This document shows, in pieces, positions 1-5,708 of a DNA stretch of 6,319 nt (within the stretch, counting starts at the first letter, position 1; each line of letters opens with the position of its first letter). This stretch comes from Burkholderiaceae bacterium (lineage in GTDB: Bacteria > Pseudomonadota > Gammaproteobacteria > Burkholderiales > Burkholderiaceae_C): NCBI GenBank assembly GCA_030726195.1, contig JANREF010000012.1, positions 1 through 6,319 of the forward strand, read 5' to 3'. Made by a program: the position numbers and the translations under genes. Under the pieces are notes generated by a model, which was not told the origin of the DNA, made no database searches, and saw only the letters and a program-made list of their open reading frames with translations.

Positions 1-695
1 ATCCAAGGAATCAACGAGCCGCCCAGTGGCACGCCAAAGTTGGCGGTCTCTGTGCTGGTCAGTGCGCGCTGCTTGGCGCTGACCAAGCGGTCGATTTCTA
101 GGATGGCACTCTTTGGGTCGTCTAGCAGAGCTTTGACTTCGGCGTTGAGCGTGCCGTATTGGGTGAGCAGCTCGCGCATGTGTTGTGCGCCGCCGCCAGA
201 GGCTGCTTGGTAGGTTTGTGTGCTCATCCACTCCACCAGGCCGGCCTTGTACAAAGCGCCCACGCCCATGAGCATGCAGCTCACGGTGCAGTTGCCACCA
301 ACCCAGTTGTTGCCGCCTTTGGTCAGTGCGTCTTTGATGACGTTCATGTTGACGGGGTCGAGCACGATGACTGCATCGCTGTGCATGCGCAGCGTGGAGG
401 CCGCATCAATCCAGTGGCCAGCCCAGCCGCTGGCGCGCAGCTTGGGAAATACGTCAGAGGTGTAGTCGCCGCCTTGTGCGGTGATGATGATGTCGCAACG
501 CTTGAGCGCTTCGATGTCGAAGGCGTCTTGGAGCTTGGTTTCGTTTTTGGCCTGGGCAGGCGCTGCACCACCGGCATTCGAGGTGGAGAAAAACAGGGGC
601 TCGATGAGGTCGAAGTCGCCCTCGGCTGTCATGCGATCCATCAACACGGAACCCACCATGCCACGCCAACCCACTAAACCTACCAACTTGCTCAT
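1..695 (-). CDS. asd: Aspartate-semialdehyde dehydrogenase, N-terminal part (cut by left window edge)
   Basis: Asd is the cytoplasmic enzyme that reduces aspartyl-4-phosphate to aspartate semialdehyde with NADPH, the branch point to lysine/diaminopimelate, threonine and methionine. My translation from the ATG at 695 gives 231 residues with no stop. It has the NADP-binding loop GWRGMVGS (residues 9-16), FFSTS (35-39), QGGDYTS (74-80), WIDAASTLRM (95-104), the catalytic cysteine in GGNCTVSCMLM (Cys136), and TYQAASGGGA (161-170) with the substrate-binding Gln163. These align closely with the E. coli-type Asd of about 367 residues, so roughly 135 C-terminal residues, including the catalytic histidine, lie outside the window. 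An AAGGGG Shine-Dalgarno (704-709) sits 8 nt before the ATG and fixes the start. It is last of the leuC-D-B-asd series but 272 bp from leuB, so it may have its own promoter. I could not pick one with confidence. Confidence 0.97.
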   Translation of the reverse strand, partial: MSKLVGLVGWRGMVGSVLMDRMTAEGDFDLIEPLFFSTSNAGGAAPAQAKNETKLQDAFDIEALKRCDIIITAQGGDYTSDVFPKLRASGWAGHWIDAASTLRMHSDAVIVLDPVNMNVIKDALTKGGNNWVGGNCTVSCMLMGVGALYKAGLVEWMSTQTYQAASGGGAQHMRELLTQYGTLNAEVKALLDDPKSAILEIDRLVSAKQRALTSTETANFGVPLGGSLIPW

Positions 696-768
696 GATCA
701 AAGCCCCTTAAACGTTGAAATCATTAAAAAATCTGTGTCATCTACACCGACCATTTATGACTAACTTG

Positions 769-787
769 CCCGGCTCGTCTGGCCGGG
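769..787. repeat. Short GC inverted repeat in asd leader
   Basis: The arms CCCGGC (769-774) and GCCGGG (782-787) are perfectly complementary with a 7-nt loop. It lies about 75 nt upstream of the asd start codon. No T-run follows on either strand, so it does not look like a complete intrinsic terminator. It could be a leader hairpin or chance in a GC-rich genome. Confidence 0.4.
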
Positions 788-855
788 AGGGCGCGACGAG
801 ACTGGCTTTGTTAGCCTTTAATCGTCGTCATGGTTGTCGCTGACTCGCGCAGCAC

Positions 856-883
856 CACGCCAGCCATGCTTGGGGCTGGTGTG
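856..883. repeat. Imperfect inverted repeat in leuB-asd gap
   Basis: The arms CACGCCAGCC (856-865) and GGCTGGTGTG (874-883) pair at 9 of 10 positions around an 8-nt loop. The exception is a G-T pair that would be a G-U wobble only in plus-strand RNA. No U-tract follows on either strand. It overlaps the 33-codon minus-strand reading frame at 811-912. Confidence 0.4.
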
Positions 884-935
884 AGGTGGTCGTTGTAGGC
901 GCGAGCAAACATGGGCCATATTGTAGGGCAGGCGG

Positions 936-962
936 CACACGGGGTTGTCGCAACCCCGCGCG
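936..962 (-). other. Strong stem-loop just downstream of leuB stop
   Basis: In minus-strand RNA the arms CGCGCGGGGTTG and CAACCCCGTGTG form a 12-bp stem with two G-U pairs closed by the triloop CGA. It starts 5 nt after the leuB TAA. Eight core pairs (940-947 with 951-958) are perfect Watson-Crick. No run of T follows, so it is not a classical rho-independent terminator. A 3'-end stabilising or partial attenuating hairpin is an inference from its position. Confidence 0.55.
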
Positions 963-967
963 TGCCT

Positions 968-2041
968 TTAGCCCAGCAGCGCTTTTACGACGGCGTCACC
1001 CATTTCAGCGGTGCCCACCTTGGTGGTGCCGGCCGAGTAAATGTCGGGTGTACGCAGGCCTTGAGCCAACACGGCTTCAACCGCAGCCTCAATTTTGTCT
1101 GCCGTGGCCGCTTGGTTGAGTGAGTAGCGCAGCATCATGGCCGCACTCAAAATGGTGGCCAATGGATTGGCCACGCCTTTGCCTGCGATGTCTGGGGCGC
1201 TGCCGTGGCTGGGCTCGTACAAACCTTTGTTGTTCACGTCCAGTGAGGCCGATGGCAGCATGCCAATCGAGCCGGTGAGCATGGAGGCTTCATCGGACAA
1301 GATGTCGCCAAACATGTTGCCTGTGACCACCACGTCAAATTTTTTGGGCTCTTTCACCAATTGCATGGCGGCGTTGTCAACGTACATGTGGTCTAGGGCC
1401 ACATCTGGGTAGGCTTTGCCAACCTCGGTCATCACGTCTTTCCAGAACTGGAAGGTTTCCAACACGTTGGCCTTGTCCACGCTGGTCACGCGCTTGTTGC
1501 GCAGGCGTGCGGCTTTGAACGCCACGTGCGCGATGCGCTCGATTTCGGGGCGCGAGTAGCGCATGGTGTCAAACGCTTCTTCAGCACCGGGGAAGTGGCC
1601 ATCGGTGGCAATGCGTCGCCCGCGAGGCTGGCCAAAGTAAATGTCGCCCGTGAGTTCGCGAATGATGAGTATGTCCAAGCCAGCAATGAGCTCAGGCTTC
1701 AGGCTAGAGGCGTCAACCAACTGTTCGTAGCAAATGGCAGGGCGCAGGTTGGCAAACAAGCCCAGGTGCTTGCGCAAACCCAAAATGGCTTGCTCTGGGC
1801 GCAAGGGGCGGTCTAGCGTGTCGTATTTCCAGTCACCGACTGCACCAAACAAAATTGCATCAGCGTCCTTGGCCAGCTGCAAGGTGCTGTCGGGCAAAGG
1901 GTGGCCATGCTGTTCGTAAGCGGCGCCACCCACGGGTGCAAACGACATGTCTATGGGCAAGCCTGTTGCTTGCAAAACCTTAACGGCTTGGTCGATGATT
2001 TCCGGGCCAATGCCGTCGCCTGGGAGTACTGCTATTTTCAT
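968..2041 (-). CDS. leuB: 3-isopropylmalate dehydrogenase
   Basis: LeuB oxidises and decarboxylates (2R,3S)-3-isopropylmalate to 2-oxoisocaproate with NAD+, the third committed step of leucine synthesis, as a cytoplasmic homodimer. The 357-residue product is full length for the family. It begins [16 protein letters not shown], the standard N-terminus. Family residues are visible: Arg90 and Arg100 ([12 protein letters not shown]), Arg128 (IIREL), Tyr135 (IYFG), Lys190 (SVDKANVLE), Asp222 (VDNAAMQLV), Asp246 and Asp250 ([10 protein letters not shown]). The NAD-binding segment [19 protein letters not shown] (275-293) contains Asp284, which is typical of NAD rather than NADP use. It is third in leuC-leuD-leuB. 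The sequence before the ATG is C/A-rich and has no Shine-Dalgarno. A 10-bp tandem repeat lies 37 nt upstream. Confidence 0.98.
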   Translation of the reverse strand: MKIAVLPGDGIGPEIIDQAVKVLQATGLPIDMSFAPVGGAAYEQHGHPLPDSTLQLAKDADAILFGAVGDWKYDTLDRPLRPEQAILGLRKHLGLFANLRPAICYEQLVDASSLKPELIAGLDILIIRELTGDIYFGQPRGRRIATDGHFPGAEEAFDTMRYSRPEIERIAHVAFKAARLRNKRVTSVDKANVLETFQFWKDVMTEVGKAYPDVALDHMYVDNAAMQLVKEPKKFDVVVTGNMFGDILSDEASMLTGSIGMLPSASLDVNNKGLYEPSHGSAPDIAGKGVANPLATILSAAMMLRYSLNQAATADKIEAAVEAVLAQGLRTPDIYSAGTTKVGTAEMGDAVVKALLG

Positions 2042-2078
2042 GGTGCGTGGTGGGTGGGTTGAAGGTTGTCGTGGGTGG

Positions 2079-2144
2079 TCTTAGCCAGTCTTAGTCTGTC
2101 TTAGTCTGTCTTAGTCTGTCTTAGTCTGTCTTAGTCTGTCTTAG
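2079..2144. repeat. 10-bp tandem repeat between leuD and leuB
   Basis: Five perfect head-to-tail copies of TCTTAGTCTG run from 2089 to 2138. They are flanked by one 8/10 copy (TCTTAGCCAG, 2079-2088) and a partial copy TCTTAG (2139-2144). Read on the transcribed minus strand the unit is CAGACTAAGA. The unit length is not a multiple of three, and the array has TAA or TAG recurring in every frame on both strands, so it is non-coding. It occupies half of the 134-bp leuD-leuB gap, ending 37 nt before the leuB ATG. Confidence 0.95.
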
Positions 2145-2175
2145 CGTGGACGCCGCTGTCTGTGTCAACAGCGGG

Positions 2176-2835
2176 TCAATTGCTCGCAGCAGGCAGGCTG
2201 TGCGCCAACCATGGCTTTTCCATCAAGCGCTGGGCTTCAAAGGCCTTGATCTTGTCGGTGTGCAGCAGGGTCAAGCCAATGTCGTCTAGGCCGTTGATGA
2301 GGCAATGCTTGCGAAACGCTTGCACGTCGAAGGCGATTTCTTCGCCCTGTGGCTTGACGATGACTTGGCGTGGCAAGTCTATGGTGAGTTCAAAGCCAGG
2401 GAATGCGGCGGCTTCGTCAAACAACTGGCTGATGGTGCGCTCAGGCAGCACGATGGGCAGCAAGCCGTTTTTAAAGCAGTTGTTGAAGAAGATGTCGGCA
2501 AAGCTGGGGGCCAAGATGGCTCTGAAGCCGTATTGGTCAATGGCCCATGGTGCATGCTCGCGTGAAGAGCCACAGCCAAAGTTTTTGCGCGCCAGCAACA
2601 CAGATGCGCCCTTGTAGCGGGGCTGGTTGAGCACGAAGTCTGGGTTGGGCTTGCGCGAGGTTGGGTCTTGTCCTGGAAAGCCTGCGTCTAGGTAGCGCCA
2701 CTCGTCAAACAAATTGGGGCCAAAGCCGGTTTTGCGGATGGACTTCAGGAACTGCTTGGGAATGATGGCGTCTGTGTCCACGTTCTCGCGGTCCATGGGC
2801 GCAACCAAGCCCTTGTGTACTGTGAATGTCTGCAT
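2176..2835 (-). CDS. leuD: 3-isopropylmalate dehydratase, small subunit
   Basis: LeuD is the small, swivel-domain subunit that pairs with LeuC to isomerise 2-isopropylmalate to 3-isopropylmalate through isopropylmaleate. The 219-residue protein is of the usual length for the proteobacterial type. Diagnostic segments are [13 protein letters not shown] (18-30), the [14 protein letters not shown] loop (85-98) that contributes substrate contacts to the active site, and [20 protein letters not shown] (111-130). The start at 2835 gives the expected N-terminus [20 protein letters not shown]. It begins 60 bp after the leuC stop, fitting one transcript and one enzyme complex. The ribosome binding site is weak (AGAGAA in an A/C-rich leader). 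Some Burkholderiales carry a small lipoprotein gene between leuC and leuD, from memory; none fits here. Confidence 0.98.
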   Translation of the reverse strand: MQTFTVHKGLVAPMDRENVDTDAIIPKQFLKSIRKTGFGPNLFDEWRYLDAGFPGQDPTSRKPNPDFVLNQPRYKGASVLLARKNFGCGSSREHAPWAIDQYGFRAILAPSFADIFFNNCFKNGLLPIVLPERTISQLFDEAAAFPGFELTIDLPRQVIVKPQGEEIAFDVQAFRKHCLINGLDDIGLTLLHTDKIKAFEAQRLMEKPWLAHSLPAASN

Positions 2836-2895
2836 GGTGTTTGTTCTCTGGCGTTTTGCGTTTTTGCTTGTCGGCTGTCGGGGTCGGCGGCTGGA

Positions 2896-4317
2896 TTAGG
2901 CGATACCGCGCACGTCCACAAAGTGGCCGTGTACAGCCGCTGCCGCGGCCATGGCGGGGCTGACCAGGTGTGTGCGGCCCTGTGCGCCTTGTCGGCCTTC
3001 GAAGTTGCGGTTGCTGGTGGATGCACAACGCTCGCCCGGCTCTAAGCGGTCGGCGTTCATGGCCAAACACATAGAGCAGCCTGGCTCGCGCCATTCAAAG
3101 CCAGCGGCCTTGAAAATGTCGTGCAGTCCTTCTTTCTCGGCTTGGTCTTTGACCAAGCCTGAACCTGGCACCACCATGGCCACTTTGATGTTGCTGGCCA
3201 CGCGTTTGCCCAGTTTTTTCACCACCGCGGCTGCGGCGCGCATGTCTTCGATGCGGCTGTTGGTGCACGAGCCAATGAATACCTTGTCAACAAAGATGTC
3301 GGCAATGGCCTTGCCTGGCGTTAGGCCCATGTAGGCCAGCGCGCGCTCGGTGGCATCGCGTTGGCTGGCGTCTTTGATTTTGTCGGGGTCGGGCACAAAG
3401 CCATTCACGCCTGTGACCATCTCGGGTGAGGTGCCCCAAGTCACTTGCGGCACGATGTCGCTGGCTTGCAGTACAACGGTTTGGTCAAAGCTGGCGTCGG
3501 CATCGGAGTACAGGCCGCGCCAGTAGGCGACGGCTTGATCCCATTCGGCGCCCGTGGGGGCAAAAGGCCGGCCTTTGACGTAGGCAATGGTTTTGTCGTC
3601 TACACCCACTAAGCCGGCGCGTGCGCCCGCTTCAATGGCCATGTTGCACACCGTCATGCGGCCTTCGATGGACAAGTCTTGTATGGCTTGACCGCCAAAC
3701 TCAATGGTGTAGCCCGTGCCGCCAGCGGTGCCAATGCGGCCAATGATGGCCAGCACCACGTCTTTGGCGGTGCAGCCCGCGGGCAACTTACCGTCCACGC
3801 GCACCAACATGTTTTTGGCTTTTTTGGCCAGCAGCGTTTGCGTGGCCATGACATGCTCCACTTCGCTGGTGCCAATGCCGTGAGCCAACGCGCCAAACGC
3901 ACCGTGTGTAGACGTGTGCGAATCGCCACACACCACCGTCATGCCGGGCAGTGTTGCGCCTTGCTCTGGCCCCATGACGTGCACGATGCCTTGGCGCTTG
4001 GACAGAAACGGAAAGTAAGCAGCAGCGCCGAAGGCGGCGATGTTGCTGTCTAGTGTGACGATTTGTTCTTTAGAGACGGGGTCGGTGATGCCGTCGTAGC
4101 CCATCTCCCAGCCTTGCGTGGGCGTGTTGTGGTCGGCGGTGGCCACAATCGAAGAGGGGCGCCACAGGGCGCGGCCCGCTTGGCGCAGACCTTCAAAGGC
4201 TTGCGGGCTGGTGACTTCGTGCACCAAATGGCGGTCGATGTACAAAACGGCAGTGCCGTCTTCTTCGCAGTGGACGACGTGTTCGTCCCAAATTTTGTCG
4301 TAAAGCGTGCGTGCCAT
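2896..4317 (-). CDS. leuC: 3-isopropylmalate dehydratase, large subunit
   Basis: LeuC is the aconitase-family subunit carrying the [4Fe-4S] cluster and, with LeuD, converts 2-isopropylmalate to 3-isopropylmalate. The 473-residue product starting [15 protein letters not shown] is full length. The three cluster cysteines are visible: Cys351 in [15 protein letters not shown], and Cys414 and Cys417 in [11 protein letters not shown]. Other family signatures are DHNTPTQ (62-68) and [15 protein letters not shown] (128-142). The frame stays open 47 codons further upstream to an ATG at 4458, but that extension has no family resemblance. The start at 4317 matches known LeuC N-termini and has AGGA (4328-4331) 10 nt upstream. 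It is the first gene of the leuCDB cluster and diverges from the tRNA gene. An AT-rich stretch around 4475-4495 is the likely promoter region, without a clear hexamer pair. No leucine-rich leader peptide was found. Confidence 0.98.
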   Translation of the reverse strand: MARTLYDKIWDEHVVHCEEDGTAVLYIDRHLVHEVTSPQAFEGLRQAGRALWRPSSIVATADHNTPTQGWEMGYDGITDPVSKEQIVTLDSNIAAFGAAAYFPFLSKRQGIVHVMGPEQGATLPGMTVVCGDSHTSTHGAFGALAHGIGTSEVEHVMATQTLLAKKAKNMLVRVDGKLPAGCTAKDVVLAIIGRIGTAGGTGYTIEFGGQAIQDLSIEGRMTVCNMAIEAGARAGLVGVDDKTIAYVKGRPFAPTGAEWDQAVAYWRGLYSDADASFDQTVVLQASDIVPQVTWGTSPEMVTGVNGFVPDPDKIKDASQRDATERALAYMGLTPGKAIADIFVDKVFIGSCTNSRIEDMRAAAAVVKKLGKRVASNIKVAMVVPGSGLVKDQAEKEGLHDIFKAAGFEWREPGCSMCLAMNADRLEPGERCASTSNRNFEGRQGAQGRTHLVSPAMAAAAAVHGHFVDVRGIA

Positions 4318-4522
4318 AGTGATGTAGTCCTGTGCGTTACTAGCGTGTGCCCAAGTTGGTGAGGCACAGCCCGTCATTTTATGCGGTTGTGAAGCGGCCA
4401 ATCCAATGGCCTGTTGCGTGCTGTTTGTGTAGCGTCCGATGTGTTGTACCCGGCGCAATGGACGGGCGCAGAAAAGTATTTACAAATAATTTTGAATGCG
4501 TCTAGGTTTGATGAAAAAGGGG

Positions 4523-4531
4523 TGCTAGAAT
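4523..4531 (+). promoter_or_regulatory. Putative extended -10 promoter for tRNA-Arg
   Basis: TGCTAGAAT is an extended -10 element (TGn followed by TAGAAT, 5 of 6 to TATAAT). It places initiation near 4538, a few bases before the mature tRNA 5' end. There is no good -35 at 16-18 bp spacing, which is tolerable for an extended -10 promoter. GC-rich bases follow, as is common for tRNA promoters. Inferred from motif and position only. Confidence 0.5.
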
Positions 4532-4541
4532 ACGAGGCTTA

Positions 4542-4618
4542 GCGGCTGTAGCTCAGTTGGATAGAGTACTTGGCTACGAACCAAGGGGTCGTGGGTTCGA
4601 ATCCTGCCAGCCGCACCA
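4542..4618 (+). tRNA. tRNA-Arg (anticodon ACG)
   Basis: A complete 77-nt cloverleaf. The acceptor arms GCGGCTG and CAGCCGC pair perfectly, followed by discriminator A and an encoded CCA (4616-4618). The D arm starts GCTC and contains the AGTTGGATA loop. The anticodon stem is CTTGG/CCAAG (4569-4573, 4581-4585) around the loop CTACGAA, so the anticodon is ACG (4576-4578). The T arm has the TTCGAAT loop. ACG is expected to be deaminated to ICG by TadA and to read CGU, CGC and CGA. It closely resembles the E. coli tRNA-Arg(ACG) layout. It stands alone, with a promoter-like element just upstream and a terminator 20 nt downstream. Confidence 0.98.
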
Positions 4619-4637
4619 ACTCATTAGAGTTCAAGAG

Positions 4638-4668
4638 AAGGGTCACAAATCAGTTTGTGACCCTTTTT
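4638..4668 (+). terminator. Intrinsic terminator after tRNA-Arg
   Basis: The arms GGGTCACAAA (4640-4649) and TTTGTGACCC (4654-4663) pair perfectly over 10 bp around the loop TCAG. The stem can extend by two A-T pairs (4638-4639 with 4664-4665), and five T follow (4664-4668). It ends the tRNA transcript and separates it from greB. The opposite strand has no comparable U-tract. Confidence 0.93.
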
Positions 4669-4730
4669 GCGTTCTAGGGCCTCCATACCCATAGTCACAT
4701 CCATACCGATCGCCGTGTTCCTTTACAAAC

Positions 4731-4735
4731 GGAGG
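4731..4735 (+). promoter_or_regulatory. Shine-Dalgarno of greB
   Basis: GGAGG lies 8 nt before the ATG at 4744. It is the strongest ribosome binding site in the window. It matters because it supports the long form of GreB, including the unusual N-terminal extension, over an internal start near the conserved domain. Confidence 0.85.
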
Positions 4736-4743
4736 CAGTCCCT

Positions 4744-5328
4744 ATGTCAGAGCTAGAGCAACTGGCCTTCAACCCAGATGAAGACGACGATGAAGGCAGC
4801 GACGCTGCAGGCCCAGCCACCGGTGCCACCGGTGCACCGGGTGAAGCCGGCGCGCCGCCCAAAAACTACATCACACAAGCGGGCGAGGCGAGGCTGCGCG
4901 CCGAGCTGTTGCAGCTCATTGATGTGGAGCGCCCACAGGTGGTGGATGCCGTCTATTGGGCGGCTAAAAATGGCGACCGATCAGAAAACGGGGATTACAT
5001 CTACGGCAAAAAGCGCCTGCGCGAAATCGACAGGCGGCTTCGCTTTTTAACCAAACGCTTGGCCATCGCGCAGGTCGTGGATCCGGCCATCAACCAAGGC
5101 GTTGAGCAAGTGTTTTTTGGTGCGCACGTGACCTACAGCCAAGCCGACGGCCAGCAGCATACGGTGCAGATTGTGGGCGTAGACGAGGTGCAGCACGAGA
5201 GGGGCCAGATCAGCTGGGTGTCGCCTATGGCCAAGGCGTTGTTGCGTGCCTATGTGGGGGACGAGGTGAGGGTGCAAACGCCCAGTGGCGTGCAAGCCGT
5301 TGTGATCGAGGATGTGCGCTACGGCTAG
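4744..5328 (+). CDS. greB: Transcription elongation factor GreB, with N-terminal extension
   Basis: GreB enters the RNA polymerase secondary channel and stimulates cleavage of backtracked RNA, rescuing stalled complexes. Residues 40-108 form the N-terminal coiled-coil domain, with the acidic tip in NGDRSENGDYIYGKKRLREI. Asp78 and Glu81 correspond to the catalytic Asp41/Glu44 of E. coli GreB. Residues about 120-194 are the FKBP-like C-terminal domain (FFGAHVTY, IVGVDEV, SPMAKALLRAYVGDEV). KKRLREIDRRLRFLTKRL favours GreB over GreA. At 194 residues it is about 35 longer than the E. coli protein. The extra N-terminus has an acidic run (DEDDDE, 12-17) followed by four Gly-X-Y triplets (27-38). A GGAGG site supports this start. 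A weak promoter candidate is TTGCGT (4667-4672) with CATAGT (4690-4695). The stop overlaps the convergent azlD stop. Confidence 0.97.
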   Translation: MSELEQLAFNPDEDDDEGSDAAGPATGATGAPGEAGAPPKNYITQAGEARLRAELLQLIDVERPQVVDAVYWAAKNGDRSENGDYIYGKKRLREIDRRLRFLTKRLAIAQVVDPAINQGVEQVFFGAHVTYSQADGQQHTVQIVGVDEVQHERGQISWVSPMAKALLRAYVGDEVRVQTPSGVQAVVIEDVRYG

Positions 5329-5708
5329 GCCAGCCACTGGTTGCGCAGGGTCACATAGACCAGCACACCCAGCACAATGCTCAGCAGTGCTTGTTTGCGC
5401 CACAGCTGCATCACCACAACCACTGCGCCTGCGGCGAGCTCTGGCCAGGGGCCTTGGTCGTGTGATTGGGCGTTGCCCACCAAGGTGTGTGTGGTGAGCA
5501 GCACCATGATGGCCAGTGGCAAAAACTTGCCCAAGCGCAAGACCACGTCGTGCTTTTGCAGCCACTTGGCTGCTAAAAATGGTGTGGCCCGCAAACCCAA
5601 GGTCACCAGGCCCATCACCAATATGACCATGGCCACGTACGCCCAGTTGTCCATGGCACTGGTTTCGTTGATTGCATTCATCGCACTCATGGCATTGACC
5701 GCGCTCAT
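5325..5708 (-). CDS. azlD: AzlD-family small subunit of branched-chain amino acid exporter
   Basis: AzlD proteins are small inner-membrane partners of AzlC; the pair (BrnE/BrnF in Corynebacterium, YgaH/YgaZ in E. coli) exports leucine, isoleucine, valine and sometimes methionine. The 127-residue product has hydrophobic segments near residues 21-41, 62-79, 90-101 and 107-120. It shows the family pattern LGLRATPFLAAKWL (38-51) followed by LRLGKFLPLAIMVLL (57-71), in the order usual for AzlD. The ATG at 5708 overlaps the azlC stop as ATGA, and AGGGCG lies upstream, favouring coupled translation from this start. Met7, Met10 and Met19 are alternatives. Met19 (MDNWAYVAMVIL) looks most like a typical AzlD N-terminus but has no ribosome binding site. 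The exact substrate cannot be read from sequence. Confidence 0.9.
   Translation of the reverse strand: MSAVNAMSAMNAINETSAMDNWAYVAMVILVMGLVTLGLRATPFLAAKWLQKHDVVLRLGKFLPLAIMVLLTTHTLVGNAQSHDQGPWPELAAGAVVVVMQLWRKQALLSIVLGVLVYVTLRNQWLA
5673..5708 (-). repeat. 18-bp tandem duplication at azlD start
   Basis: Two adjacent 18-nt units on the minus strand, ATGAGCGCGGTCAATGCC (5708-5691) and ATGAGTGCGATGAATGCA (5690-5673), match at 14 of 18 positions. They encode MSAVNA followed by MSAMNA. The start codon is thereby duplicated in frame. Confidence 0.65.

Larger units (their letters stand above)
696..967. other. leuB-asd intergenic region with inverted repeats, no convincing gene
   Basis: This 272-bp gap is the largest in the minus-strand cluster. 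It contains three inverted repeats, listed separately, and a minus-strand reading frame of 33 codons at 811-912 without a recognisable ribosome binding site. The asd-proximal part (711-760) is AT-rich, including a run of six T on the minus strand near 725-730, and is the likeliest place for an asd promoter, but no hexamer pair stands out. I see no tRNA, riboswitch or insertion-sequence remnant that I can name. Confidence 0.6.

Noticed and set aside
769..787. Intrinsic terminator ahead of asd
   Set aside because: The GC hairpin has no following T-run on either strand, so terminator function is not supported.
696..967. Riboswitch (for example lysine type) ahead of asd
   Set aside because: The gap has inverted repeats but none of the multi-helix core I would expect, and part of it lies close to leuB. 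Nothing supports a named riboswitch.
2705..3094. Minus-strand 129-codon frame spanning the leuC-leuD junction
   Set aside because: It is a different frame of the leuC 3' end and leuD 5' end, both clearly coding. Its composition is Arg/Pro/His-rich with no motif.
4318..4458. 47-codon in-frame upstream extension of leuC starting at 4458
   Set aside because: The extension has no LeuC similarity, while [15 protein letters not shown] at 4317 matches the family N-terminus and has AGGA upstream. The open frame is accidental.
4542..4618. tRNA-Arg as an integration site for a genomic island
   Set aside because: No integrase gene, direct repeat of the tRNA 3' end or composition change is seen downstream. 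The terminator and greB follow directly.
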